A stretch of DNA of 64,000 bases from Roseiarcus sp963761435. GTDB taxonomy: Bacteria > Pseudomonadota > Alphaproteobacteria > Rhizobiales > Beijerinckiaceae. The DNA is taken from positions 1 through 64,000 of the forward strand of contig CAVXHJ010000017.1 in assembly GCA_963761435.1 (NCBI GenBank), in the 5' to 3' direction. Under the pieces are notes generated by a model that ran no database searches, was not told the DNA's origin, and saw nothing but the letters and a program-made list of their open reading frames with translations. How positions within the stretch are numbered: position 1 is the stretch's first letter; each line of letters opens with the position of its first letter. Positions 9,210 through 18,363 of the stretch are shown piece by piece. Made by a program: the position numbers and the translations under genes.

Positions 9210-9285
9210 GTGACACTTGCATATTTCTCCTTTTAGTCCGCAGATAGGCATGCGTCACCAATATGGTAAAGATGCATGTGTCACC
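9210..9285. repeat. GTGACAC/ATGCAT inverted-repeat element, copy 3
   Basis: The structure is the same as copy 2: a GTGACACTTGCATATTT left arm, an internal GGCATGCGTCACC, and GATGCATGTGTCACC at the right. Copies 2 and 3, together with the LysR tails before them, form a diverged direct duplication (about 8995-9135 and 9164-9285). Confidence 0.75.
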
Positions 9286-9304
9286 GAAATTACCGATAGC
9301 GTCG

Positions 9305-9338
9305 CCAAATATGGTAAAGATGCATGTGTCACCGAAAT
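9305..9338 (+). repeat. Half copy of the GTGACAC/ATGCAT element
   Basis: CAAATATGGTAAAGATGCATGTGTCACC repeats the right end of copy 3 nearly base for base. This short open frame translates as a repeated KDACVTEI-like peptide, which I regard as an artefact of the repeat. Confidence 0.65.
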
Positions 9339-9407
9339 CCCGAGACTCCAGATCCCGAAATTACCGAGATTACCCGCAAGGGTTGGGGCGGGATGGACGA
9401 GGGGAGA

Positions 9408-9531
9408 CCTCATGGCTCAGCCTGAGGAGCCCGCGGAGCGAGCGTCTCGAAGGATGGCGGGATTGGAGCGCGGGGGCCGTCTGGATCATCCTTCGAGGGC
9501 CTCGCCTGCGCGAGGCCGCCTCAGGATGAGG
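9408..9531. repeat. Rhizobiales-type palindromic dispersed repeat
   Basis: An imperfect palindrome begins with CCTCATGGCTCAGCCTGAGG. It contains GAGCGTCTCGAAGGATG, mirrored by CATCCTTCGAG, and closes with CCTCAGGATGAGG. It resembles the dispersed repeats common in this order. It overlaps the 3' end of the flavoprotein gene on the minus strand and supplies its last few codons and stop. Confidence 0.6.
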
Positions 9532-11139
9532 CCGAAACTCGCCGCCGGCGGAAATCCCGGATCATCTCCCGCGCCGCGTTGAAGCCGGGGGCGCCGGTGA
9601 CGCCGCCGCCGGGATGGGTCGAGGCGCCGCACATGTATAGGCCGGGAACCGGCGAACGGTAGTCGGCGTGGCCGAGCGCCGGCCTCGCCGAATAGAGCTG
9701 GTCGAGGCCGAGCGCCCCGTGAAAGATGTCGCCGCCGACAAGGCCGAACTCGCGTTCGAGGTCGAGCGGAGAAAGGATCTGGCGGGCGATGATCGACGCC
9801 TTGAAGCCGGGCGCGTAGGATTCGACCGTGTCGATCATGAGGTCGGCGGCCGTCTCGCGCTTTTCGTCCCACGAGCGTCCGTCCGGCAGCTTCGGCGCGA
9901 CATGCTGGCAGAAGAGGGACGCGACATGGCGGCCGGGGGGGCTGAGCGAATCGTCGAGCGTCGAGGGGATCAGCATCTCGACGATCGGCCTCTCCGACCA
10001 GCCCTTGAGGCGGGCGTCGAAATAGGCCCGCTCCATATAGGCGAGGCTCGGCGCGATCACGATGCCGCTCCCATGATGCTCGGCCGCCGCGCGTCCCGGC
10101 AGGGCGGTGAAGCTCGGCAGCTCGGAGAGCGCGAGGTTCATGCGGAACGAGCCTGAGCCGCTGCGATAAGAGGCGATGCGGGCGCGAAAATCGGCGGGCA
10201 GGGCGGCGGGATCGACAAGGCGCTCGAAGGTGAGCTTCGGGTGCAGGTTCGAGACGACCGCGCGCGCCGCGATCTTCTCGCCGGCCTCGGTGACGACGCC
10301 GGCGGCGCGGCCTTTCTCCACGAGAATCTCGCCGGCCGCGACCCCCGTGCGGATCTCGACCCCGCGTTCGGCGCAGCATCGCGCCATGGCCTGGGTGATC
10401 GCGCCCATGCCGCCGATCGCATGGCCCCAGACGCCCCTTTTGCCGTTCACCTCGCCCCAGCAATGATGCAGGAGCACGTAGCCCGTGCCCGCCGCATAGG
10501 GGCTGGCGTAGGTTCCAACGATCCCGTCGAAGCCGAGGATCGCCTTGATCGGGATCGCTCTCGAACCATTGGTCGAGGAACTCTCCCGCCGAGCGGGTGA
10601 AGAGCTCGACAAGATCGCGCTGCCCTTCGAGCCCGAGCGAACGCAGGCGGTTTCCGACCTTCGCGGTTTCGAAGAGGGCGGCGAGATCGGCGATGAGCCC
10701 CAGTCCCGTCGCGAGGTTCGGCGGCGTCTTCTAGCGCGAGCGCGCGCAGGACGTCGGCCAGGCGCTCGAGCCGCGCCTCATAAGCCGCGAGCCGCCCGGC
10801 GTCGCGGGCGGAGAATTTGGCGACCTCGGCCTTTGTCCGGCCGGGCGCGACCTTGAGGAAGCGCCCGTCGGGCAGCGGCAGGAAATTCGACAAGGGGCGC
10901 TCGACGATCCTGAGGCCATGGGCGTGGAGGTCGAGGTCGCGGATGACCTTCGGGTTCAGGAGGGAGACGGTGTAGGCGGCGACGGAGTTGCGGAAGCCGG
11001 GATGGAATTCCTCGGTGACGGCGGCGCCGCCGACCTGCGCGCGGCGCTCGAGCACCGTGACCTTGAGGCCGGCTGCGGCGAGATAGGCGGCCGCGACGAG
11101 GCCGTTATGGCCGGCGCCGATGACGACGACGTCAGGCAT
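9521..11139 (-). pseudogene. FAD-dependent oxidoreductase, PYROXD2/phytoene-desaturase-like, frameshifted as read
   Basis: This is a flavoprotein amine-oxidase/CrtI-like protein of about 535 residues. The N-terminus has the dinucleotide-binding motif VVVIGAGHNGLVAA followed by LERRAQVGGAAVTEE. The C-terminal FAD-binding segment reads GLYMCGASTHPGGGVTGAPG. The middle part (GVWGHAIGGMGAITQAMA) is also typical. Two indels disturb the frame, near 10731 (after RALAL) and near 10550 (an extra C before IKAILGFDG). Between them the third frame gives family-like sequence, so the gene is probably whole. ATG 11139 precedes the FAD motif directly. No carotenoid genes are nearby, so carotenoid desaturation is not implied; the substrate is unknown. 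Confidence 0.82.
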
Positions 11140-11387
11140 CGCGATGTCGCTCCTGGCCTGTCTGGGAGGGCCGTCGAAAAGGCGCATTGCCGATTTTCGG
11201 CCACCTTGAAGGCGCGACGAAATAGATGCTAGCCTCTCAGCGGCTCAGAGATTGAGCCTTCAGCGAAATTCCGATGGGCCGACCTCCTCGAAGACCAAGC
11301 TACGATAACTGCGACGCCGAAGCCTGCGCGAGCCGCTGAGGCCTCTCGTCGTCATATCGCGTTATCTTAACCTTTTTGGAGTTGGCC

Positions 11388-12308
11388 ATGTCGCGCTTCA
11401 CCGCGCGCGCGCCTTCGGCTGTCCTTCTCATCGTTGCATGCGCCCTATGGGGTGCAGCGACGGTGATGAACAAGGCCCTGCTCGCCGCAATCCCACCTCT
11501 TTGCCTCCTGGCGACCCAGCTCATCGCAAGCGCGTTTGTACTCTGGGTTTCGGTCTTGCTGAGTGGCCTTCGACTCCCGAAAGCCTCGCTGCTAGTCCCG
11601 CTTATTTTGCTCGGTCTGCTCAATCCCGGCATTTCGTACACGTTGAGCTTGATAGGCTTGGCGCGGATCTCCGCGAGCGTTTCGACCCTCCTCTGGGCGG
11701 CGGAGCCCTTGATGGTCTTGGCTATCGCCGCGGTTGTGCTGAGGGAGCGCATAACCATGGCGCTCCTGTCGGTCATCGTGGTGGGGATTCTCGGCGTCGC
11801 TCTCGTCGCAAACCTCCACAGCGGCGGCGTATCAGGCGACAATGACCTTGCGGGAATTCTCCTGCTGCTGTCCGCGGTCCTCTGCTGTGCGTTCTACACT
11901 GTGTTTGCTCGAAAGCTGGCCGACAGGGCAGAGGCTCTGCCCACAGTCGCTATCCAGCAAGCGGCGGGCGCGGTCTGGGCGGTTTTCCTTCTCCTGGGTC
12001 ATACGCGATACGGCTCTATTGCCGATCTCCGCGCAACGCCGCTTCCCATGATGGGCACGGCGATTCTCTCCGGGCTCCTATACTACGCGGCGGCGTATTG
12101 GCTTTACATCACCGCGCTGCGCTCGGTGCCGGCTGCGGTTGCGGCGAGCTACTTCAACGTCATTCCGGTCTTTGGCGTCGGGCTCGCCTTTTTCTTCCTC
12201 GGAGAAACGCTGTCCCGAACTCAATGGGCAGGCGCGGGGGCTATCCTTCTTTCCGTCATCGCGCTCGTTCGGCTAACGCGAGACGCCCCTGCGCCGGCCT
12301 TGCGTTGA
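11388..12308 (+). CDS. EamA/DMT-family transporter
   Basis: This is a 306-residue inner-membrane protein with ten predicted helices arranged as two EamA halves (about residues 8-140 and 150-295). Motifs such as ACALWGAATVMNKA and AAEPLMVLAIAA in the first half, and VAASYFNVIPVFGVGLAFFFLGE in the second, are typical. These carriers export metabolites or amino acids, and no substrate can be assigned. ATG 11388 has a GGAG site seven bases upstream and is preferred to the TTG at 11376. It is a single gene divergent from the flavoprotein. Confidence 0.88.
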   Translation: MSRFTARAPSAVLLIVACALWGAATVMNKALLAAIPPLCLLATQLIASAFVLWVSVLLSGLRLPKASLLVPLILLGLLNPGISYTLSLIGLARISASVSTLLWAAEPLMVLAIAAVVLRERITMALLSVIVVGILGVALVANLHSGGVSGDNDLAGILLLLSAVLCCAFYTVFARKLADRAEALPTVAIQQAAGAVWAVFLLLGHTRYGSIADLRATPLPMMGTAILSGLLYYAAAYWLYITALRSVPAAVAASYFNVIPVFGVGLAFFFLGETLSRTQWAGAGAILLSVIALVRLTRDAPAPALR

Positions 12309-12364
12309 AGGCCAGAGAGGCCCGATGTTCAACTGTAGACGCTCGGCCCAGCGAGGGTCGCAAA

Positions 12365-13867
12365 CTAAAAGTCGAACCTGACCCCCTGCGCCAGCGGCAG
12401 CTTGGGGGAATAGTTCACCGTGCTCGTTTGCCGGCGCATATAGGACTTCCAGGCGTCCGAGCCGCTTTCGCGTCCGCCGCCGGTTTCCTTCTCGCCGCCG
12501 AACGCGCCGCCGATCTCGGCCCCCGACGGGCCGATATTGACGTTGGCGATGCCGCAGTCGGAGCCGGTCGCGGAGAGAAAAGCCTCCGCTTCCCGCATGT
12601 TGAGGGTGAAGATGGAGGACGAGAGGCCCTGCGGCACGTCGTTCTGGATCGCGATCGCCTCGTCGAGGGCGTCGTAGCCCAGCGTGTAGAGGATCGGCGC
12701 GAAGGTTTCCTCACGCACCACGTCGGTCTGCCCGGGCATTTCGACGATCGCCGGCTCGACATAGGCCCCGCCGTTCGGCGCGCCCGCGGCGGCAACGCCG
12801 CCGCCATGGACGACCCCGCCCTCTTCCTTCGCGCGCTTGAGCGCGGCCTGCATCCGCTCGCGGGCGGCATGGTCGATGAGCGGACCGACCAGCGTTCCCT
12901 CCTTGCGCGGGTCGCCGATCGGGAGGCTCGAATAGGCCTTGGCGAGCTTATGGGTGAGGTCCGCGCGGATCGATCGATGGACGATGAGGCGCCTGAGCGA
13001 GGTGCAGCGCTGCCCGGCGGTGCCCACGGCGGAGAAGACGATCGCCCGCACCGCCATGTCGAGATCGGCGGATGGAGCGACGATCATGGCGTTGTTGCCG
13101 CCGAGCTCGAGGATCGGGCGTCCGAACCGCCCCGCGACCTTCGGCCCGACGATCGAGCCCATGCGGGTCGAGCCGGTGGCGGAGACGATCGGGATGCGCT
13201 TCGATGAGACGAGCGCCTCGCCGATCGCGGGGCCGCCGATGACGATCTGCGCCAGGCCTTCCGGCGCATCGGGGCCGAACCGCAGAAGCGCGCGGTCAAG
13301 GATCTTCATCGTCGCCAGCGCCGAGAGCGGCGTCTTCTCGGACGGCTTCCAGATCACCGGATCGCCGCAGACGAGCGCGAGCGCCGCGTTCCAGGACCAG
13401 ACCGCGACCGGGAAGTTGAACGCGGAGATGATCGCGCAGGGGCCGAGGGGATGCCAGGTTTCAGCCATTCGGTGCCCCGGCCTTTCCGAGGCGATGACGA
13501 GGCCATGCAACTGCCGCGACAGGCCGACGGCGAAATCGCAGATGTCGATCATCTCCTGAACTTCGCCCAGGCCCTCGGAGACGATCTTGCCGACTTCGAG
13601 CGTCACCAGCGCGCCAAGCGCCTCTTTCGACGCGCGCAATTCCTCGCCGAGGAGGCGCACGAGCTCGCCCCTGCGGGGCGCCGGAACCTCGCGCCAGGCG
13701 AGAAAGGCGTCCCGCGCGCGATCGATGATCCGCGGCATGCCGGACGGCGGCGTCTCGCCGATGCGCCCGATCTCGGCGCCGTCGATCGGCGAGCGGACGG
13801 AGAGCGAGCCGCTTGAAAGCTCGCTTTTCGTGAAGCCCGCGCGCTTGAGCACGTCCTCGCTGGTCAT
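12365..13867 (-). CDS. Aldehyde dehydrogenase, ALDH7 type (probable aminoadipate-semialdehyde dehydrogenase)
   Basis: This is a 500-residue NAD-dependent aldehyde dehydrogenase. The ALDH7 (antiquitin/AmaB) signature is visible: ISAFNFPVAVWSWN, LELGGNNAM with the general-base Glu, GTAGQRCTSLRRL with the catalytic Cys, and the C-terminal SGSDAWKSYMRRQ. The family oxidises 2-aminoadipate 6-semialdehyde in lysine catabolism. This specific role is inferred from subfamily only, because no other lysine-degradation gene is adjacent. ATG 13867 is chosen; the upstream extension has no similarity. The gene is convergent with the EamA transporter. Confidence 0.88.
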   Translation of the reverse strand: MTSEDVLKRAGFTKSELSSGSLSVRSPIDGAEIGRIGETPPSGMPRIIDRARDAFLAWREVPAPRRGELVRLLGEELRASKEALGALVTLEVGKIVSEGLGEVQEMIDICDFAVGLSRQLHGLVIASERPGHRMAETWHPLGPCAIISAFNFPVAVWSWNAALALVCGDPVIWKPSEKTPLSALATMKILDRALLRFGPDAPEGLAQIVIGGPAIGEALVSSKRIPIVSATGSTRMGSIVGPKVAGRFGRPILELGGNNAMIVAPSADLDMAVRAIVFSAVGTAGQRCTSLRRLIVHRSIRADLTHKLAKAYSSLPIGDPRKEGTLVGPLIDHAARERMQAALKRAKEEGGVVHGGGVAAAGAPNGGAYVEPAIVEMPGQTDVVREETFAPILYTLGYDALDEAIAIQNDVPQGLSSSIFTLNMREAEAFLSATGSDCGIANVNIGPSGAEIGGAFGGEKETGGGRESGSDAWKSYMRRQTSTVNYSPKLPLAQGVRFDF

Positions 13868-14140
13868 CCTTTCGCCTCGTCCTCTTGTTCCGTTTCGGCA
13901 TGCTTCGGCTTCGAGGCGCCGGCTGGCGCCTCCGGGGCTCTCTTCGACCCCAATTCCGGCCATTGGGCAAGCCCGACCTTGGCTTGGCTTGCGGTCCGCT
14001 CCATGATTTCGGCCAGATTAATCCCTGCGGTCGCCCTTTTTGCCGTCCATCAAGGCGAACCCGCCGGCATTGCGCCAGGCGGCTTCTGTGACTATGTTTA
14101 CAGTGTGCCGGGGTGGAACTGGCGCGAACTGGAGCGGGCC

Positions 14141-14842
14141 ATGACGCGGTCGACCAACGTTCTCCTGGCCTGCGTCGCGCTGCTGGCGTCGATGGCGTTC
14201 GCGGTGGTGCTGACGCCGCACAACCTGATGGCGCGCACTCACGAGACGTTCGATATCGAGAAGCACCTGCCGACCAAGTTCGGCGATTGGGCGCCTGTCG
14301 AGGGGCTGAACGTGGTCGCGCCGGCCCCCCCGGACTCGCTGGAGCGCGAAGTCTACAACCAGGAGGTCTCTCGGGGGTTTGTCGATCCGGAAGGGCACCT
14401 CGTGATGCTGATGGTGGCCTATGGCGAGAGCCAGAGCGACCGCCTCCAGCTGCACCACCCCGAAGTGTGCTACACCGCCCAGGGCTTCCGCGTGTCGGGA
14501 ACGAGCAGCGCGAAACTCGCCTACTCGCCCTCGGCGCCGGCGCTGAAACTGACCCGGCTCGTCGCCACGCGTGAAGACCGGGTCGAGCCGATCAGCTACT
14601 GGATGCGGATCGGCTACGACAATTCGAACAGCAACTGGGCCCGTCAGGCGCTGAAGCTCGGATATGGCCTCAGGGGATGGATTCCCGACGGCGCCTTGTT
14701 CCGGGTGTCGACCATCGGCGTCTCACCCGAGCAAAGCTTCAAGATCCAGGAAAAATTCATCAACGACCTGTTGAACGCGGTCGACCCGCAGACTCGGGCC
14801 TTTATGGTCGGCGATCCCGAGAAGGCGCTCCTGCGCTCCTGA
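14141..14842 (+). CDS. EpsI domain protein (exosortase-associated)
   Basis: This is a 233-residue secreted or membrane-anchored protein. A hydrophobic N-terminal helix (about residues 6-22) precedes an EpsI/DUF3485 domain. The hallmark segment is LQLHHPEVCYTAQGF (conserved His and Cys), with earlier FGDWAPVEG and MLMVAYGESQSDR. EpsI domains are usually fused to, or encoded beside, exosortases in exopolysaccharide clusters. Here neither neighbour is an exosortase or a glycosyltransferase. The ATG at 14141 follows GGAGCGGG. The function of an orphan EpsI is unclear. Confidence 0.85.
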   Translation: MTRSTNVLLACVALLASMAFAVVLTPHNLMARTHETFDIEKHLPTKFGDWAPVEGLNVVAPAPPDSLEREVYNQEVSRGFVDPEGHLVMLMVAYGESQSDRLQLHHPEVCYTAQGFRVSGTSSAKLAYSPSAPALKLTRLVATREDRVEPISYWMRIGYDNSNSNWARQALKLGYGLRGWIPDGALFRVSTIGVSPEQSFKIQEKFINDLLNAVDPQTRAFMVGDPEKALLRS

Positions 14843-15059
14843 GCGCAGCGGCCCGCCGATCTTTGGAGTGATTTCCGAGCGCCGACCGCGCTCGCGATCC
14901 CGCGACGCATCGGGCGCCGGCGACTGACTTCACGCGATTGGCGAGGAATGGCCTCGCCGCCGGCCTCAAGGTCAAATAGAAATGCGAAGCCGCGTTCGCG
15001 CGCTGACGCCGGGCGGCCGGGAGCCGATCAGGGGCGGCGCGCTCAACGGCGAGGTTGCG

Positions 15060-16739
15060 ATGGAACGGATATGGCTCAAGTCCTATCCCAAGGGCGTGCC
15101 CGCCGAGGTCGACCCGAATGTGTTTCGCTCGCTCGGCGAATTCTTCGCCGCGAGCGTCGCCAAGTATCGCCGCCGGACTGCTTTCATGAGCATGGGCAAG
15201 GCGATTTCGTACGGCGAACTCGATCAGAAGTCGCGCGCCTTCGCCGGCTACCTGCAGAACGTGGCTCGCCTGCCGCCGGGCGCGCGCGTCGCCTTGATGC
15301 TGCCGAACCTCTTGCAATATCCGATCGCGCTGTTCGGGGCGTTGCGCGCGGGCTATGTCGTCGTCAACTGCAATCCGCTGTACTCGCCGCGCGAGCTTAA
15401 GCATCAGCTCGCCGACTCCGGCGCGGAAGCGATCGTCGTGCTGGAGAATTTCGCCGATACCGTCGAGAAGGCGATCGGCGGGACCGCAATAAGGTCTGTC
15501 GTCGTCACCGGGGCCGGCGATCAATTGGGCGGCGCTCGGGGACAGATCGTCAACCTTGTCGTGCGCCACATCCGGCGCGCTGTTCCTGGCTTCCGCCTCG
15601 AGCAGGCGGTGCGGTTCAATCGCGCGCTCGAACTCGGCGCGCGCCAGGAGCCGACGGACGCGCCAGTCGAGCCGACCGACCTCGCGTTCCTTCAATATAC
15701 CGGCGGGACGACCGGCGTGCCGAAGGGGGCGATGCTGACCCACCGCAATATGATCGCCAATCTGCAGCAGGTGCACGCCTGGGTCGCGCCGGCGATCAGG
15801 TCGGAGGGCGACGTGTTCCTCGCGGCGCTGCCGCTCTACCACGTGTTCGCGTTGCAGGCGAACTGCTTCGTCCCGGTGATGATCGGCGCGTCCAATCTGC
15901 TCATCGCCAATCCGCGCGACATCCCGGCGCTGGTCAAAGCGTTGCGGGGGACGCCGTGCACGGTGATCACCGGCGTCAACACATTGTTCAACGCGCTGCT
16001 CAACAACCCGGACTTCGCCCGGCTCGATTTCTCGCGCCTCAACCTGGTGATCGGCGGCGGGATGGCCGTGCAGCGCGCGGTGGCCGAGCGGTGGAAATCG
16101 CTGACCGGAAAGCCGCTGATCGAGGCCTATGGATTGACCGAGACCTCTCCCGCCGCGATCGCCAATCCGCTGGACATCCAGGACTTCACCGGCGCGATCG
16201 GCCTGCCGCTTCCCGCAACCGACATCGCCATCCGCGACGACGACGGGCGCGATCTTCCGCTCGGCGAGGCCGGCGAATTGTGCCTCAAGGGCCCGCAGGT
16301 CATGGCCGGCTACTGGATGAGACCCGACGAGACCGCCAAGGTGATGGCGGCCGACGGTTTCTTGCGCACCGGCGACATCGCCCGCGTCGACGAGCGCGGC
16401 TATGTGTTCGTGGTCGACCGGAAGAAGGACATGATCAATGTCTCGGGCTTCAACGTCTATCCGAACGAGATCGAAGAGGTGCTGATGACCCACCCGGGGG
16501 TCATGGAGGTCGGCGCGGTCGGCGTGCCCGACCCGAAGACCGGCGAAGCGGTCAAGGTGGTGGTGGTGCGCAAGGACAAGGCGCTCACTGCCGCCGATCT
16601 CGTCGCCTGGTCGAGGCAATACCTGACCGGATACAAAATCCCCCACCACGTCGAGTTTCGCGACGCGCTGCCGAAGACCAATGTCGGCAAGATCCTGCGG
16701 CGCGAGCTGCGCGACGAGAAGCCGGCGGCCGGGGGCTGA
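15060..16739 (+). CDS. fadD: Long-chain fatty acid-CoA ligase
   Basis: This 559-residue AMP-binding enzyme activates fatty acids to acyl-CoA using ATP, feeding beta-oxidation or lipid synthesis. The P-loop-like motif YTGGTTGVPKGA, the adenylate motif EAYGLTETSP, FLRTGDIARVDERGY and the C-terminal KTNVGKILRRELR (catalytic Lys) are all present. ATG 15060 has GAGG six bases upstream; the open frame extends further without similarity. The fadA/fadB genes lie 37 kb away. The specificity assignment rests on overall resemblance to FadD. Confidence 0.9.
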   Translation: MERIWLKSYPKGVPAEVDPNVFRSLGEFFAASVAKYRRRTAFMSMGKAISYGELDQKSRAFAGYLQNVARLPPGARVALMLPNLLQYPIALFGALRAGYVVVNCNPLYSPRELKHQLADSGAEAIVVLENFADTVEKAIGGTAIRSVVVTGAGDQLGGARGQIVNLVVRHIRRAVPGFRLEQAVRFNRALELGARQEPTDAPVEPTDLAFLQYTGGTTGVPKGAMLTHRNMIANLQQVHAWVAPAIRSEGDVFLAALPLYHVFALQANCFVPVMIGASNLLIANPRDIPALVKALRGTPCTVITGVNTLFNALLNNPDFARLDFSRLNLVIGGGMAVQRAVAERWKSLTGKPLIEAYGLTETSPAAIANPLDIQDFTGAIGLPLPATDIAIRDDDGRDLPLGEAGELCLKGPQVMAGYWMRPDETAKVMAADGFLRTGDIARVDERGYVFVVDRKKDMINVSGFNVYPNEIEEVLMTHPGVMEVGAVGVPDPKTGEAVKVVVVRKDKALTAADLVAWSRQYLTGYKIPHHVEFRDALPKTNVGKILRRELRDEKPAAGG

Positions 16740-16781
16740 CGCTCCGCGGCCTCGGCGCGTTTCGTGCTGGGGCGCACGAAT

Positions 16782-18248
16782 TCAGCTCGCCTTGCGGATC
16801 GGGGGAAGATATTTGCTGAGCGTCGCTGGATTCTTCGCGTCCGCCGCTGGCAGGTACATGCGGTAGTTGATACGGAAGAGCCCGCTTGGCGGGCTCGGAA
16901 GCCAGTTGCTCTCATGGCCCGTGGGCGCGTCGTGCTGGATATAGACGTCCAGCGATCCGTCGGCGTTATAGGCGAGCCCTTTGGTCCGGTCGCCGATCGA
17001 AAAGCGATTGATCGGGTTCTTTACCAGCTGGAAATCGGACCCATACATCGTGAATGACCAGAAGCCGTGGTCGAGATGCGGAGGAAGCGCGTCCTTGTCG
17101 AAATGGACGATGTATTTGTTGGCGCCGTCGAGCAGGCGGGCGTCACCGTCTTCGTAGGTGCTGAAGTACTCAGCCTCGTCGCGGTCGTGGACAAAGAGGC
17201 CTTCGAGCGCGCCGGCCGCGCGATCGAAATAGTCGGAGCCGTAAGTTCCGGGCCGCAGGTTGTTCCAGCGCGTTGGATAGGGCGTGCCGCGAAACTTGAC
17301 CTTCCACTTCATGATTTGCGGACCAATCGCTTCGGCGCGCGCGAGTCCTTTTTGGGCGGCCTCGTCAAGCTTTGAGATGTCCATGGGCTGACCGACGTCG
17401 ACGCCGCCGCGACCGAGCAGAATGACGGCGGCCTCCTGATCCTTTGGCGGCGGGTTCTCGGCGAGGAGATCGGCAACCGTCTGAAAATAGGCCAGGTCGC
17501 CCTGATAGTCCGGACGCTTGGCAAGCTCCGGGACCTTCACTTGCCCGTGCTTGCCAGGGTCCCCCCAGTTGCTGAGCGATGTCGTCTTGAACTCGTCCTG
17601 AAGCCCGTTGACCTTTTTCAGGTCCTCGCCGTCCTGCGGGGTGACGCCGATGCGGATGGCGAACATCACGGTGTTGGTCGGCACGCGGTGCTCGATGACG
17701 CCCTCGGGCAGCGTCCCCTTCCAGTTCGGGCCGACGAAGGCATGATTGCCGCCCTTCCCGCCGGTCGCGCGCGAGCCGATGTAGAAAAGATTGTTGGTGT
17801 AAGCGTCCGCGACTTCGACGGACCAGTAACGGTCCGGAATGTCGGGCGCCGTCAGGATCACCGGCTCGTCCTTAAGCTCAAGCAACGCGCCGCTGTAAAC
17901 CGTGTCGTTGTTGGGCGTATAGGGCATGACGTCGTCGGCGGTCGCCAGCGTTTTCATGTGGCCGATCTCGTTGATCGGCGCGGCCGGGGCAAATTTCTTG
18001 GCCTTCTCCAGCGCCGCGGGATTCAACCTCACCTTACGCTCGCGCTCGAGCATCGTAAGCGGAAGCGTGAAGACGTAGTTCTGGATGCCGACCGAATAAT
18101 TCCATTCCTCCTCGGAGCGTGCGTCGGCCTGTCGAATCTCCTCGGCGGACGGCGATGCGGGCGGCGCCTGGACCGTCTTGTCTTCGGCGTGGGCTGCGGG
18201 CCCGAAGACGACGAGGGCCAAACCGGCCGCACTCAGGCGCTTTATCAT
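16782..18248 (-). CDS. DUF1254/DUF1214 domain secreted protein
   Basis: This 488-residue exported protein has a cleavable signal peptide (IKRLSAAGLALVVFGPAAHA). A DUF1254 domain follows, containing NNDTVYSGALLEL, ERYW-like DRYWSVEVADAYTNN and YIGSRATGG. A DUF1214 domain lies near the C-terminus (FWSFTMYGSDFQLVKNPINRFSIGDRT and YIQHDAPTG..NWLPSP). The domain pair is widespread in proteobacteria and has no established biochemical role. ATG 18248 follows AGGGAAGAG. The gene is convergent with fadD and appears to stand alone. Confidence 0.88.
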   Translation of the reverse strand: MIKRLSAAGLALVVFGPAAHAEDKTVQAPPASPSAEEIRQADARSEEEWNYSVGIQNYVFTLPLTMLERERKVRLNPAALEKAKKFAPAAPINEIGHMKTLATADDVMPYTPNNDTVYSGALLELKDEPVILTAPDIPDRYWSVEVADAYTNNLFYIGSRATGGKGGNHAFVGPNWKGTLPEGVIEHRVPTNTVMFAIRIGVTPQDGEDLKKVNGLQDEFKTTSLSNWGDPGKHGQVKVPELAKRPDYQGDLAYFQTVADLLAENPPPKDQEAAVILLGRGGVDVGQPMDISKLDEAAQKGLARAEAIGPQIMKWKVKFRGTPYPTRWNNLRPGTYGSDYFDRAAGALEGLFVHDRDEAEYFSTYEDGDARLLDGANKYIVHFDKDALPPHLDHGFWSFTMYGSDFQLVKNPINRFSIGDRTKGLAYNADGSLDVYIQHDAPTGHESNWLPSPPSGLFRINYRMYLPAADAKNPATLSKYLPPIRKAS

Positions 18249-18363
18249 CTTGTTCTCTTCCCTGACGTTCCGCGTTTTGCGACGCAATTTAGCGCGGGCG
18301 CGGGCGCCAGCGCGTCAAGCGCCCTGAAAGCGGGCCCGCGCAGGCAGCGAGTGGCTTTTGACC

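Noticed and set aside
9217..9582. Open frame encoding repeated KDACVTEI-like peptides
   Set aside because: It is a translation of the GTGACAC/ATGCAT repeats and the adjacent palindrome, not a gene.
9521..11139. Carotenoid biosynthesis gene crtI
   Set aside because: The FAD motifs are shared by a wide flavoprotein family. The protein resembles PYROXD2-like members more, and no crtB, crtE or other carotenoid genes are near.
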